A DNA stretch of 53,008 nt from Bacteroidota bacterium (GCA_023458215.1 JAEXAJ010000181.1:1-53008); one strand, 5' to 3'. Shown: positions 42,244 to 50,424, numbered from the stretch's first letter. Numbers and translations are program-made. Notes: a model not told the origin generated them from the letters alone.

Positions 42244-44241
42244 TCACTTATAAAGTATCATCGCCGATTGGGCGGGCACAAAAGCTTCTGCTCCATAAAC
42301 TGTTCCCAAACCTTGCTCATTGATGAAGCCGTCTTTGCAAACTACGGTATATTTACCTTCGGGAACGGCTACTTTTGCAGGCTGCTTGCGAGCGTTCAGT
42401 ATGACTATAATATCTTGCCATGCATCGCCGTTAGCATTATCTTTCAACCGATAAGCCACCACATTACTACCTTCGACGGGCAGGAATTCCAGATGCTTAC
42501 GTACCAAGTCGGCATTCCCCATACGGAAAGCAGGATGATTCTTGCGAAGCTGTATCAAACCTTTATAATAAGCAAAGACATCGGCATGTTCCGTCTTGCG
42601 CTTCCAGTCTATGGCATTGATGGAATCGGGACTTTGGAAACTGTTATGTACTCCTTTCTTATCACGCATCACTTCCTCACCGGCATAAATAAAGGGCACA
42701 CCTTGCGAAGTGAATACAGCCGTCTGAGCCAATTTATCAAGTTTTGCCAACTCTTCGGGAGTAATGCCCGGAATGCTGGATTTCAGTCGGTCAACCAAGC
42801 ACATATCATCATGGCATGATACATAACTAATCATTTGTGTAGGTTGTTCCGCCCACGGAGCCTTGCTATAATTTACAGAATCATTGTTTACTTGCGGATG
42901 CTTGATGGCTCCCACAATGCCAAACTTAATACTTTCTTCTCCTCCGGGAAGCCCTGCAAGGAAAGCTCCTTGGTGATTGTCATTGAACGGGCCACGCAGC
43001 GCGTCACGCATTTCATCGGAGAAGGCGGCAATACCCGGCATCTTATAGGTATTGGCTTTCATTGCCAGCGAATCTTCCGACATCTGCGGAGCTTGTGCCG
43101 CCCAACCTTCACCATAAATAAAGATAGTAGGATCGATGGCAGTTGCAGCCTTGCGAATTTCATTCATGGTTTCGATGTCGTGAATACCCATCAAGTCGAA
43201 ACGGAAACCGTCGATATGATATTCGTTAATCCAGTGTAATACGGATTCTATCATATACTTACGCATCATAGGGCGGTTGCTGGCTGTTTCGTTACCACAA
43301 GCAGAAGCGTCGGCATAAGTGCCGTCCGGCTTTTGACGATAAAAATACCCGGGCACCGTACGCTCAAAGTTGCTGTCCGATGTATTGAATGTATGATTGT
43401 ACACCACATCCAGTACTACACGGATACCCGCTTTATGCAGAGCTTGCACCATTTGCTTGAACTCGCGGATTCTCACTTCCGGTTTATAAGGATCGGTAGA
43501 GTACGAACCGTCGGGCACATTATAGTTCTGCGGGTCATATCCCCAGTTATATTTATTTTCATCCAGCTTTGTTTCATCCACAGAAGCGTAATCGTAGGAA
43601 GGAAGTATATGTACATGGGTTACTCCCAAATCCTTCAAGTGGTCGATGCCGGTAGACAAGTTTTCAAGATTCACTGTACCCTGCTCCGTAAGTGCCAGGA
43701 ACTTTCCTTTGTTCTTGATGCCCGACGACGGGTCTATAGAGAAGTCACGGTGATGCATCTCGTAAATGATAACATCTGCGGGAGAAGCCAATGCAGGACG
43801 CTTATCATCTGCCCAGCCTTCGGGGTCGGTGGACTTCATGTCAAGAATTGCCGCCCGCTTGCCATTGACACCTACAGCTTTGGCATTGATACCCGGAGTA
43901 TCTCCCAGCCACTTATCATTGATCTTCACATTAAATGTGTAGAATTTACCTTTCAAGTCCTTTTCTACTTTAGCCTTCCAGGTTCCGTCTTCCGATGGTT
44001 CCATGCTAACGGTTTCATAGGCATGTCCGCCCTCTCCTGCATCAAACAGCATCAAACGAACTTCGTCGGCTGTAGGTGACCACAAAGAAAATTGTGTAAC
44101 GGCAGGCGTATATTCCATTTCCGTCAGGCTACCCGAACGAACGGGATAAAGTTCATACGAAGTGTATTCTTTCTTCGCAGGAGCACAACTTACGACCGTT
44201 GTCGCAGCCACTCCAATAATAGCAAGTTCATTCAATTTCAT
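42244..44241 (-). CDS. pulA: Type I pullulanase (GH13), lipoprotein
   Basis: A 665-residue lipoprotein (VVSC, Cys19). An N-terminal CBM48-like beta domain (about 45-140) leads to the GH13 barrel. Pullulanase signature YNWGYDPQNYN is at about 231-241. Catalytic residues: nucleophile Asp349 (GFRFDLMGIHD), acid/base Glu378 (IYGEGW), and the third Asp in SYVSCHDDM. Regions I-IV are in order. It cuts alpha-1,6 bonds in pullulan and branched starch or glycogen, outside or in the periplasm, feeding starch use. A -7 box at 44271-44278 (TAAATTTG) lies 29 bases upstream. Confidence 0.95.
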   Translation of the reverse strand: MKLNELAIIGVAATTVVSCAPAKKEYTSYELYPVRSGSLTEMEYTPAVTQFSLWSPTADEVRLMLFDAGEGGHAYETVSMEPSEDGTWKAKVEKDLKGKFYTFNVKINDKWLGDTPGINAKAVGVNGKRAAILDMKSTDPEGWADDKRPALASPADVIIYEMHHRDFSIDPSSGIKNKGKFLALTEQGTVNLENLSTGIDHLKDLGVTHVHILPSYDYASVDETKLDENKYNWGYDPQNYNVPDGSYSTDPYKPEVRIREFKQMVQALHKAGIRVVLDVVYNHTFNTSDSNFERTVPGYFYRQKPDGTYADASACGNETASNRPMMRKYMIESVLHWINEYHIDGFRFDLMGIHDIETMNEIRKAATAIDPTIFIYGEGWAAQAPQMSEDSLAMKANTYKMPGIAAFSDEMRDALRGPFNDNHQGAFLAGLPGGEESIKFGIVGAIKHPQVNNDSVNYSKAPWAEQPTQMISYVSCHDDMCLVDRLKSSIPGITPEELAKLDKLAQTAVFTSQGVPFIYAGEEVMRDKKGVHNSFQSPDSINAIDWKRKTEHADVFAYYKGLIQLRKNHPAFRMGNADLVRKHLEFLPVEGSNVVAYRLKDNANGDAWQDIIVILNARKQPAKVAVPEGKYTVVCKDGFINEQGLGTVYGAEAFVPAQSAMILYK

Positions 44242-44270
44242 GATACTATTTTTAAGTATTAAATATAATT

Positions 44271-44278
44271 CAAATTTA
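44271..44278 (-). promoter_or_regulatory. -7 promoter box for pulA
   Basis: CAAATTTA on the plus strand reads TAAATTTG (TAnnTTTG). No clear -33 element. Confidence 0.45.
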
Positions 44279-44308
44279 ACGTTATCCCCCCATCACTTTA
44301 CCACCTTA

Positions 44309-44881
44309 TCACCCCTTTTTCACCTTCTCCGGATTCTTCGCTATAAAATCCTTCCAGCCATGATAGCCTTTCTCTACTGCCGGGCGTCCCATCTGCAAAT
44401 AATGGCAATAGGCGGCAGCAAGTCCATCCGTGGCATCCATAAAAGTAGGCATATCATCTTTAGGAAAGCGAAGCATGCGCTGTAGCATATCGGCCACCTG
44501 CTCTTTGGATGCCTGCCCGTTTCCGGTAATTGCCATCTTTATTTTCAAGGGAGCATATTCGGTGATAGGAATGTCTCTACTCAAAGCAACCGCCATAGCT
44601 ACTCCCTGCGCACGTCCCAACTTCAACATAGATTGTACATTCTTCCCGAAGAACGGGGCTTCAATAGCAAGTTCGTCGGGCAAATAGCTCTCAATGATGC
44701 TGAGTACCCGTTCGTGAATATAGCGTAGTTTCAGATAATGATCTTTGAATTTGCGCAGGTCAATAATACCCATAGCTATCATTTCAGGCTTTGTACCCAC
44801 TACACGCAGAATTCCATAGCCCATAATGGTAGTACCGGGGTCGATACCCAAAATAATTTTTTCCTTTACCGGATGTATCAC
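44309..44881 (-). CDS. ruvC: Holliday junction endonuclease RuvC
   Basis: A 190-residue resolvase: first catalytic Asp in ILGIDPGT (Asp14), Glu in [11 protein letters not shown], and the C-terminal acidic pair in [14 protein letters not shown]. It cuts four-way junctions during recombination with RuvAB. Length is near normal. Its ATG overlaps the stop of the DUF4286 gene by 4 bases (ATGA), so translation is probably coupled. The 67-base gap to pulA holds the repeat GGTGATAAGGTG (minus strand) but no obvious terminator. Confidence 0.96.
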   Translation of the reverse strand: MIHPVKEKIILGIDPGTTIMGYGILRVVGTKPEMIAMGIIDLRKFKDHYLKLRYIHERVLSIIESYLPDELAIEAPFFGKNVQSMLKLGRAQGVAMAVALSRDIPITEYAPLKIKMAITGNGQASKEQVADMLQRMLRFPKDDMPTFMDATDGLAAAYCHYLQMGRPAVEKGYHGWKDFIAKNPEKVKKG

Positions 44882-45183
44882 ACTATTACCTCCATCAAAG
44901 TAGGAAAGCCGACCACTTTGTCTTTAAAGGTTTTCAGCAGCTCTTCGTTCAGTTTCACACCTTGTTCCTGATGCCAACGATGCAGCCGTGCAGAGTCTTC
45001 TACTTCGAACTGCACGGAAAAGCAGACACTACCTTCTTCTATATGGCTTAGGATACGAGCAATGCGCGGAGCAGTCAATGTTCCGTTCTTCTCTACTTCA
45101 GGAAGATAATATTCCTGCATCCACACCAAGAAGATTTTTTCCTGCCCTTCTTCTATATGATAAGTCGTATTATATATCAGCAT
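44878..45183 (-). CDS. DUF4286 family protein
   Basis: A 101-residue protein, [12 protein letters not shown] to FPTLMEVIV. It matches the Bacteroidetes DUF4286 family, which usually lies next to ruvC. The fold resembles a ferredoxin-like, ABM-type small domain; function unknown. The frame is open to 45219, but the promoter box TATGTTTG (45208-45215, minus strand) lies inside that extension, fixing the start at 45183. Confidence 0.87.
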   Translation of the reverse strand: MLIYNTTYHIEEGQEKIFLVWMQEYYLPEVEKNGTLTAPRIARILSHIEEGSVCFSVQFEVEDSARLHRWHQEQGVKLNEELLKTFKDKVVGFPTLMEVIV

Positions 45184-45207
45184 AACGTATTTTTTCAAAT
45201 TGTTTCG

Positions 45208-45215
45208 CAAACATA
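45208..45215 (-). promoter_or_regulatory. -7 promoter box for DUF4286-ruvC
   Basis: CAAACATA reads TATGTTTG on the minus strand, about 25 bases before the start at 45183. It is divergent from the tRNA promoter 30 bases away. Confidence 0.5.
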
Positions 45216-45238
45216 GCAATTATTTCAGAATAATGCAT

Positions 45239-45246
45239 TATATTTG
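45239..45246 (+). promoter_or_regulatory. -7 promoter box for the tRNA gene
   Basis: TATATTTG (TAnnTTTG), 41 bases before the tRNA. It gives a 5' leader of about 38 bases with a short GCGG...CCGC hairpin. Confidence 0.5.
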
Positions 45247-45287
45247 CGCCATCAAAAAATGCGGCACTTCCGCAAACGTTAGCAAAC

Positions 45288-45361
45288 GGGGCGTTAGCTC
45301 ATCTGGCTAGAGCGTAACACTGGCAGTGTTAAGGTGATCGGTTCGAGTCCGATACGCTCCA
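45288..45361 (+). tRNA. tRNA-Ala (GGC)
   Basis: A full 74-base cloverleaf. Acceptor GGGGCGT pairs with ACGCTCC, including the G3-U70 wobble that marks tRNA-Ala. The anticodon stem TAACA/TGTTA holds loop CTGGCAG, anticodon GGC. The T arm is ATCGG/CCGAT around TTCGAGT. CCA is not encoded. It is the last core-like feature before the phage-like region that follows. Confidence 0.95.
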
Positions 45362-45370
45362 CAAAAAAAT

Positions 45371-45398
45371 CCTAATCAATAATGATTAGGTTTTTTTT
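45371..45398 (+). terminator. Terminator of the tRNA gene
   Basis: 8-bp stem CCTAATCA/TGATTAGG (45371-45378, 45383-45390), 4-base loop and eight T. Confidence 0.9.
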
Positions 45399-45446
45399 GT
45401 AAAGTGAAACTCTATTTTACTTTCTTCAAATATCTTGGAGTTTCAT

Positions 45447-46034
45447 TTATGAAAGCACAGTGTCAGGACTATCACCTTCCAAAGCTGTACGATTAGATTT
45501 TATAGTATTATTTACTGCATCTATTGCAGTATCAGAGGAAAAATCAGCGGTATAATTTTTCAAGATATTTCCTGCAGACTTAAATTTTGGAGCTGCAGTT
45601 TTTAGACTTTGTCCAATAGCTGCTGTATAAACAGGGTGAGCTCCTACATGTGCCACTCTCCCCATAAAATATGATAATCCTTTTGTTGATGGTAATAATA
45701 TTCCATTAAATTCAGCGGAATCAAAAGATGTCCCCGTAACTACTCCGGGATATAACTCTTTCGGAATAATATGGTGAGCTTGTACATTTCCCGCTATTTT
45801 TTCGCCACTTGCACCCAATAAACCAGTAATGGCAGCTGGAGGAATACCCAAAGCAGTCATTCGAGTTGTTGCTTGCGTATTTATGGCAGTTATATCCGTA
45901 TTGAAATTACCATGCCACATCTGAATTGGCTTCTTTCTATTATCCACAAATGTCTTCATTTGCTTCCCAATATATCTACCATCAGCAATTGCCCTGCGCA
46001 GTTGATTTCGTTGTTTCACTACATATTCCGTCAT
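45447..46034 (-). CDS. AHH nuclease domain protein
   Basis: A 195-residue protein of which residues about 80-145 carry the AHH signature: NVQAHHIIP (86-88), then FNGILLPSTKGLSYF (Asn110) and HVGAHPVYT (His129, His133). AHH is an HNH/ENDO VII nuclease family mostly found as the toxic tip of polymorphic toxins. Here it is short, lacks a secretion or delivery domain, and no immunity gene is adjacent on either side. The segment is more AT-rich than its neighbours, suggesting transfer. Frame open to 46088 but the first 18 residues look like chance; start at 46034. It may be a phage-type nuclease or a toxin remnant. Confidence 0.75.
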   Translation of the reverse strand: MTEYVVKQRNQLRRAIADGRYIGKQMKTFVDNRKKPIQMWHGNFNTDITAINTQATTRMTALGIPPAAITGLLGASGEKIAGNVQAHHIIPKELYPGVVTGTSFDSAEFNGILLPSTKGLSYFMGRVAHVGAHPVYTAAIGQSLKTAAPKFKSAGNILKNYTADFSSDTAIDAVNNTIKSNRTALEGDSPDTVLS

Positions 46035-46176
46035 ACTACATAACTTTAAAGTGATGTGTAAAGATAGGAAATAAAAAAAGACAAACAATACAAACTAATA
46101 AATAGCATAAAAACCAATACAGAAATTTAGCATCACTATTTTGAATAGGTTATGCGCTTTCAATAGAAATTTCGTT

Positions 46177-46650
46177 CTATAAGTACCCCGGATTCGGTGG
46201 TACCGACGCCGTCAGAATACTTGCCGCATCAAAGCAGGGACATGCTTTGATCCATTCCTCCGGTTCTATCTCTCCGTTATGATTTAAGTCCGGACTAAGG
46301 TCACGATGACCGCAGAGGCGAGCGCCGGGATAGTCTTTTAATAGTAGCATGACAAGTACACGTAATGAATGTTTCTGGAAAGGAGTGCGAGTATCGGCAG
46401 GATGCCCATGTTCGTCAAGACCGCCTTCATAACAGATACCGATTGAATGAGCATTGTACCCCCGGGCATGTGCACCCGGCTGCTCTACTGGTCGCAAAGA
46501 CTTTATATCTCCATTCTTCCTTATATAATAATGATAACCTGCACCGGAGAATCCCCGGCGCAGATGGTCTGTTGTCAAGTCATACTCCGTATAACAGCGG
46601 TCTTGCCGACTGGCGGAGCAATGAACAACGATAAGATTGATAAATCTCAT
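46177..46650 (-). CDS. N-acetylmuramoyl-L-alanine amidase (Amidase_2)
   Basis: A 157-residue enzyme: zinc-binding His in INLIVVHCSAS (His10), GAGYHYYIRKNG, and LCGHRDLSPD, the second zinc site. It cleaves the amide between muramic acid and the stem peptide. The form, with no signal peptide and about 155 residues, is that of phage endolysins and of the amidase commonly found with HU-like and smalltalk genes in Bacteroides accessory loci. The order amidase-smalltalk-HU is typical. Confidence 0.92.
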   Translation of the reverse strand: MRFINLIVVHCSASRQDRCYTEYDLTTDHLRRGFSGAGYHYYIRKNGDIKSLRPVEQPGAHARGYNAHSIGICYEGGLDEHGHPADTRTPFQKHSLRVLVMLLLKDYPGARLCGHRDLSPDLNHNGEIEPEEWIKACPCFDAASILTASVPPNPGYL

Positions 46651-46694
46651 GTTTAATGATTAATGATAAATGATTAGTGATTAATTACCAGTAG

Positions 46695-46790
46695 CTACAA
46701 CGGCATAGCATGGGCACCGAGAGCACCAAGCAAAGCAGAAGCAAGAGCAATTATCACTTTCAATACATAGTCCCAGGTAGATGATTTCAT
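46695..46790 (-). CDS. Smalltalk micro-protein
   Basis: A 31-codon gene starting MKSSTWDYVLKVIIALASAL and ending in AMPL before TAG. One hydrophobic helix fills residues 9-27. Its position, 44 bases before the amidase gene and after the HU-like gene, is that of the very short Bacteroidales 'smalltalk' proteins. Function is not known; a membrane micro-protein acting with the amidase, for example holin-like, would be a guess. Confidence 0.82.
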   Translation of the reverse strand: MKSSTWDYVLKVIIALASALLGALGAHAMPL

Positions 46791-46795
46791 ATAAT

Positions 46796-46927
46796 AGTTA
46801 TAAGTTATTAGTTATAAGTTATTTTTTATGAACGATGAGTTATAAGTGATGTTATAAATTACAAGTTATAATCTATTTATTAGTAGGCAAACACAAACAA
46901 ATAACTTATAACTAATAACTCATAACT
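46796..46927. repeat. 29-bp inverted repeat around AT-rich DNA
   Basis: Arms 46796-46824 and 46899-46927 differ at one position out of 29, as reverse complements. They are made of AGTTATAAGTTATTA-type repeats, and more copies lie in the 74-base centre. The element separates the smalltalk and HU-like genes. Confidence 0.75.
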
Positions 46928-46932
46928 AATTT

Positions 46933-47427
46933 TTATCCTAGCGGATTATCGTTCTCGTCCCCCGAACCGCCGCCGGTATTGCCTCCTGACGAGCTGCCGC
47001 CTTCCTCGGGCTTATCCAGTACAAAGCCCACGTTGGCGGAGCTTCTTGTCTCGGCATTGCTGCCGTTCACCAGCCGAAGTTCCTTATCCGGCACAAAGCG
47101 GATATTCACTTTAGAGATATTCTTCACCGTACACTTGTCCGAAGTCGCCACACCGGGACAACGGAAAGTCATGTGAAAAGTCCCCAGTTGATTCAGTTTC
47201 ACCTTGTCGCCATTGGCAAGATTTCCCTGAATTTCCTCCACCAGAGCCTCGATGACGTGCTTCACGTCACCTTTGGTCATAGCACAGTTCTTCTGGATGG
47301 AAGCCGCAAGGACATCCACATCCACTGTTCCGCAAGTTTTGGGTTTCTGACGAAGATAGAACATCAGAGGCGAGCTTTTGTCGCTCACATCTTTTCTACG
47401 CTGAAAACGTTCTACAAGTACATCCAT
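46933..47427 (-). CDS. HU-like DNA-binding protein
   Basis: A 164-residue protein. Residues about 1-125 form an HU/IHF-related fold (KGDVKHVIEALVEEIQ, LNQLGTFHMTFRCPG), and the tail is a Gly/Ser-rich disordered linker (EEGGSSSGGNTGGGSGDEND). It is of the long HU-related class of Bacteroidetes, with an extended N-terminus (FQRRKDVSDKSS). It probably shapes local DNA in the adjoining replication/recombination module. It is encoded between smalltalk and dnaB. Confidence 0.9.
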   Translation of the reverse strand: MDVLVERFQRRKDVSDKSSPLMFYLRQKPKTCGTVDVDVLAASIQKNCAMTKGDVKHVIEALVEEIQGNLANGDKVKLNQLGTFHMTFRCPGVATSDKCTVKNISKVNIRFVPDKELRLVNGSNAETRSSANVGFVLDKPEEGGSSSGGNTGGGSGDENDNPLG

Positions 47428-47794
47428 AATTTTGAAAGTTAAGGTTTAAGTAAAAAAAAACGATTAAATAACAGAGGTGGGTAAGAGGAGAAATAAGGCG
47501 CCAAATTCAATGATTATTCCTTTCCTTAAGCACATTACAAAGATACAAAATCAGGAAGCGAAAGTCAAGTATTTAGTCAATTATTATTCAACTATTTTCT
47601 TACTTTTTCCAATCAAAAAAGGGATAAAAAACAGACGGTCTGTTTGCTCTGAACAGACCGTCTATCTACCACGTACAGACCATGCGTTTGCCCTAAACAA
47701 ATCATCCGTTTCGTTTGTACGCAATATCCTCCCGTTTTTTGCCTTATATATATAATAAGGTGTAAATCTATAAAATGAAGGTGTAAGTCCTCTC
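47428..47794. other. 367-base gap with hairpins and AGACGGTCTG-type repeats
   Basis: No convincing gene. The minus strand holds recurring motifs GGTCTGT and CAAAC (e.g. 47633-47712), including the terminator hairpin at 47633-47663. The rest is AT-rich. Confidence 0.5.
47633..47663 (-). terminator. Terminator after dnaB
   Basis: 12-bp stem (47633-47644 with 47652-47663), 7-base loop, with GTTTTTTATCCC following on the minus strand. Confidence 0.7.
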
Positions 47795-49177
47795 CTATTT
47801 CGCATTCCGCATCAGCCATTCAGTAGGCGGTACGTACTCTCCCATCTTTGTCATGCTGGGATTGTGGCCAAAGTAGATGTCACCCGTGGCACCGTTGCGA
47901 TGCTTGGCAACCATAATCACGCCCAAGCCCTCGGTGGGATACTTACTGTGGGGTTCGGTTTTGATGCCTGCCAGTTCAGGGCGATAGAGCAGCATCACCA
48001 TGTCTGCATCCTGTTCGATGGCGCCACTTTCGCGCAAGTCGGCCAAGGCAGGCATTACATAAGGGCGGCTCTCGCTGCCACGGTTCAATTGGCTCAGCAG
48101 AATGACGGGGATGTTCAGCTCCTTGGCTATCAATTTCGCCTTACGGGTGGTCTGCGCTACTTCCTGCTCACGATTCCGGTTCTTCTGGTCGGTGTCCATC
48201 TTGCAGAGCTGGAGGTAGTCCAAAATCAGCATGTCGCATTTTCCCTTACTTTGCAGCAGGCGGGCTGAAGAGCGCACACGATCCATGCTCGTCACCGGAT
48301 GGTCGTCTACATGAATAGGCAGGCGGCGCAGTTCGGCGGTGGCAGTTTGTATCTGCTCTATCTCGTCGGGCAGAAGCTGGCCGCCACGCAAGTGACGTGA
48401 ATTTACGTCGGGCGAAGTGGCAAGCAACCAGCGGTCGGCAAGGCGTTCACCCTGCATTTCGAGGCTGTAGATCACGACATGCTTCCCGCTACGGGCGGCG
48501 GCTATCGCCATGTGTAGCGCTACGGCGGTCTTTCCTACGGAGGGGCGGGCGGCTATCACATCCAGATCGCCCTGCTGCCAGCCGCTCGTCAGGTTGTCCA
48601 GATCGGTAAAGCCGGTGGGAATACCGGTGATGCCGTCACAATTATGGGCTATGCGGTGGTTGAGTTGGGCGAGGGCGGAGTCCATCAGCGCATCCATATC
48701 ACGCAGATGATCCGTAGCGCCCGATTCACTTTCCAGACGGTCCAGCAGGTTGTGGGCATCCACCATCGTGTCGTCTATATCAATGGTTTCGTCGGAGGCG
48801 GAGGCGAACAATTTATAGAAGCCGGTGCGCATCTCCCGCCGCAGGTACTTCTGCTGCACGATGGAGGCATGATATTCCAGATGAGCGCAGGAGGCCACAC
48901 GGCTACAGAGTTGCGTGATGGCAAAAGGGCCTCCCACCGCTTCCAGCTTACCACGGCAGGTAAGTTCCTCTTTCACGGTGAGTATATCAATCTTCTTGCC
49001 CGCCCTATACATAGCCAGCATGGCCGTATAAATCAGCGCGTGCCGTTCCTCGTAAAACATCTCCGGGCGTATCTTGTCCGCTATCAAGGGCAAAGCCGTT
49101 GTTTCTACCAGGCAGGCGCCCAGCACTGCTTCCTCAAATTCCGCATCGTGCGGATTTATGTTCTCGTTCATACTCAT
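47795..49177 (-). CDS. dnaB: Replicative DNA helicase DnaB
   Basis: A 460-residue helicase: N-terminal helical domain (DAEFEEAVLGACLVE), linker, then the RecA-like core with Walker A ARPSVGKTAVAL, Walker B LILDYLQL and LSQLNRGSE, and the DnaB ending IVMVAKHRNGATGDIYFGHNP-like. It unwinds DNA at a fork. Its company (HU-like protein, amidase, winged-helix protein) marks it as an accessory copy from a phage or plasmid module rather than the host's main dnaB. An alternative start is two codons in. It follows the winged-helix gene by 20 bases. Confidence 0.93.
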   Translation of the reverse strand: MSMNENINPHDAEFEEAVLGACLVETTALPLIADKIRPEMFYEERHALIYTAMLAMYRAGKKIDILTVKEELTCRGKLEAVGGPFAITQLCSRVASCAHLEYHASIVQQKYLRREMRTGFYKLFASASDETIDIDDTMVDAHNLLDRLESESGATDHLRDMDALMDSALAQLNHRIAHNCDGITGIPTGFTDLDNLTSGWQQGDLDVIAARPSVGKTAVALHMAIAAARSGKHVVIYSLEMQGERLADRWLLATSPDVNSRHLRGGQLLPDEIEQIQTATAELRRLPIHVDDHPVTSMDRVRSSARLLQSKGKCDMLILDYLQLCKMDTDQKNRNREQEVAQTTRKAKLIAKELNIPVILLSQLNRGSESRPYVMPALADLRESGAIEQDADMVMLLYRPELAGIKTEPHSKYPTEGLGVIMVAKHRNGATGDIYFGHNPSMTKMGEYVPPTEWLMRNAK

Positions 49178-49197
49178 TCACGATTTAAAATTCATAA

Positions 49198-49806
49198 TCA
49201 GCATTCGTACTCATTGTCGAATGCCTTGTAAGCCAAGTAATTCACAGCTCCGAGGCAGAATTTGGTATTGCCTAGGTGTATATAGTAGCTCTCTACATTC
49301 TCCACTGCCCGGATGCGCTCGGCGGCAGAGAGTTTGGCCCACTCCTTGCGTGCCTTGCTGACGTTACGTTTGTCTTGATGCGTACCCTCGTGAAATTCGT
49401 CCCAAAAGTGTTGGAAGCCATTATCAGCCACAGGCTTTGCATCCTGTTTGCTACGGGCAGGGGTAGAAAGCCAGGCATCATAATCGGGAATGCGGATGTG
49501 GCTGACAATGCTGTCCGGCACAAGTTCGGCTACTCCTTCATCGAATAGATGCTGAAAAAACCGTCGGGTACGGGTGCGGCTCCATCCCAGCAAAAGGCTC
49601 CATTGCTCGTAAGAGAAGAGGCTCTCGCCACGACCACAGGCATGTTCCACTCCGTTTTTCCAAAACACAGTAGGTTTATAATTTACATACAGCAGCACTC
49701 TCAGGAAAGCTTCATTATATCCCGCAGCCTCCGGATGTTCCTTTATCGCGTCATGAAGAAGAGTGCGAGGCACCATGATATGCCCCTTCTGAATAATTTC
49801 TTTCAT
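49198..49806 (-). CDS. Winged-helix replication-type protein
   Basis: A 202-residue protein. N-terminal residues about 40-110 look like a helix-turn-helix (FSYEQWSLLLGWSRTRTRRF, FQHLFDEGVAELV), followed by a linker and a helical domain (ARKEWAKLSAAERIRAVENV, then FCLGAVNYLAYKAFD) like the DnaD-type domain of phage replication initiators. It precedes dnaB by 20 bases, as initiator/loader genes do. It has its own promoter (49831-49838). The frame is open to 49845, but ATG at 49806 is 20-25 bases from the predicted transcription start. Exact family not recognised. Confidence 0.7.
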   Translation of the reverse strand: MKEIIQKGHIMVPRTLLHDAIKEHPEAAGYNEAFLRVLLYVNYKPTVFWKNGVEHACGRGESLFSYEQWSLLLGWSRTRTRRFFQHLFDEGVAELVPDSIVSHIRIPDYDAWLSTPARSKQDAKPVADNGFQHFWDEFHEGTHQDKRNVSKARKEWAKLSAAERIRAVENVESYYIHLGNTKFCLGAVNYLAYKAFDNEYEC

Positions 49807-49830
49807 CGAATTATGTTTTATTAGCTCCGG

Positions 49831-49838
49831 CAAAGATA
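49831..49838 (-). promoter_or_regulatory. Promoter of the replication module
   Basis: CAAAGATA reads TATCTTTG on the minus strand, with a TTG (-33) 20 bases upstream at 49859-49861. It decides the start at 49806. Confidence 0.65.
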
Positions 49839-50104
49839 CAGGCACTCATCAAGCTTCGCAATAGCGTGATGCTTCAACGGTATCCAACAGCAAATCTTTC
49901 CCGAATCGGCAAAAAATAAGTGAAACTGCAAGAGCCCCGATCTACCGTACTTTTCGGTTGTACCGGAAGGACACGAATGCGCACACGCCCCGCACGGCAC
50001 GACGAACTATATATCACAATGTCCGCCAAAGATTTACAGACTTCAGCGGACACTTCAACGCACACGATGCGTACACATAAGAAATAAACAAATAAAGAGA
50101 TATA

Positions 50105-50398
50105 TTAAAATATATCTTTGCTTTTCTCCTCCCTGAAAAGAAGTTCCGCCTCCTCACGTGCCATGCCCGGCATGCCCCAAGCATGTATCACCGCAGCAAT
50201 ATGCACCGGGGTCAGCACCGTAATATGTTCCGTATATCCCGCCTCAAGCAATGCAGTGAAAAGTTTGGGGTAAAGCCGAACCTGACGCCGGAAAGTGCGG
50301 GTAGCGGAATCGACACGTACATCGGAAAAATAAGCAGCGGCCACATCAGAGATACGATGACAGCCGGAGAGCATCCAACTAAAATCTTCTGTTTTCAT
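50105..50398 (-). CDS. DUF4248 family protein
   Basis: A 97-residue protein, ISDVAAAYFSDVRVDSATRT, then RLYPKLFTALLEAGYTE and ITVLTPVHIAAVIHAWGMPG. This is the DUF4248 pattern, a small helix-rich family near DnaB and HU-like genes in Bacteroides. It may bind DNA, but this is unproven. Good -7 box TATCTTTG (50425-50432, minus strand) before it. A 259-base gap separates it from the winged-helix gene; it contains no supported gene. Confidence 0.8.
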   Translation of the reverse strand: MKTEDFSWMLSGCHRISDVAAAYFSDVRVDSATRTFRRQVRLYPKLFTALLEAGYTEHITVLTPVHIAAVIHAWGMPGMAREEAELLFREEKSKDIF

Positions 50399-50424
50399 AT
50401 TTCAAGTATTAAAAAAAACGGGTG

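Noticed and set aside
45288..45361. tRNA-Ala as an attachment site for the phage-like module
   Set aside because: No copy of the tRNA 3' end was found between 45.4 and 53 kb, so a tRNA-based integration could not be shown.
46796..46927. Second invertible segment formed by the TTATAAGTTATTA repeat
   Set aside because: Arms are low-complexity with a mismatch, contain no recombinase-type core, and no promoter lies between them.
47477..47755. 92-codon open frame opposite the dnaB-HU gap
   Set aside because: Low-complexity, overlaps the terminator hairpin and repeat blocks, no promoter or recognisable domain.
49874..50065. 63-codon open frame in the gap after the winged-helix gene
   Set aside because: Composition looks random, no family features, and it overlaps an inverted repeat (50020-50026, 50046-50052).
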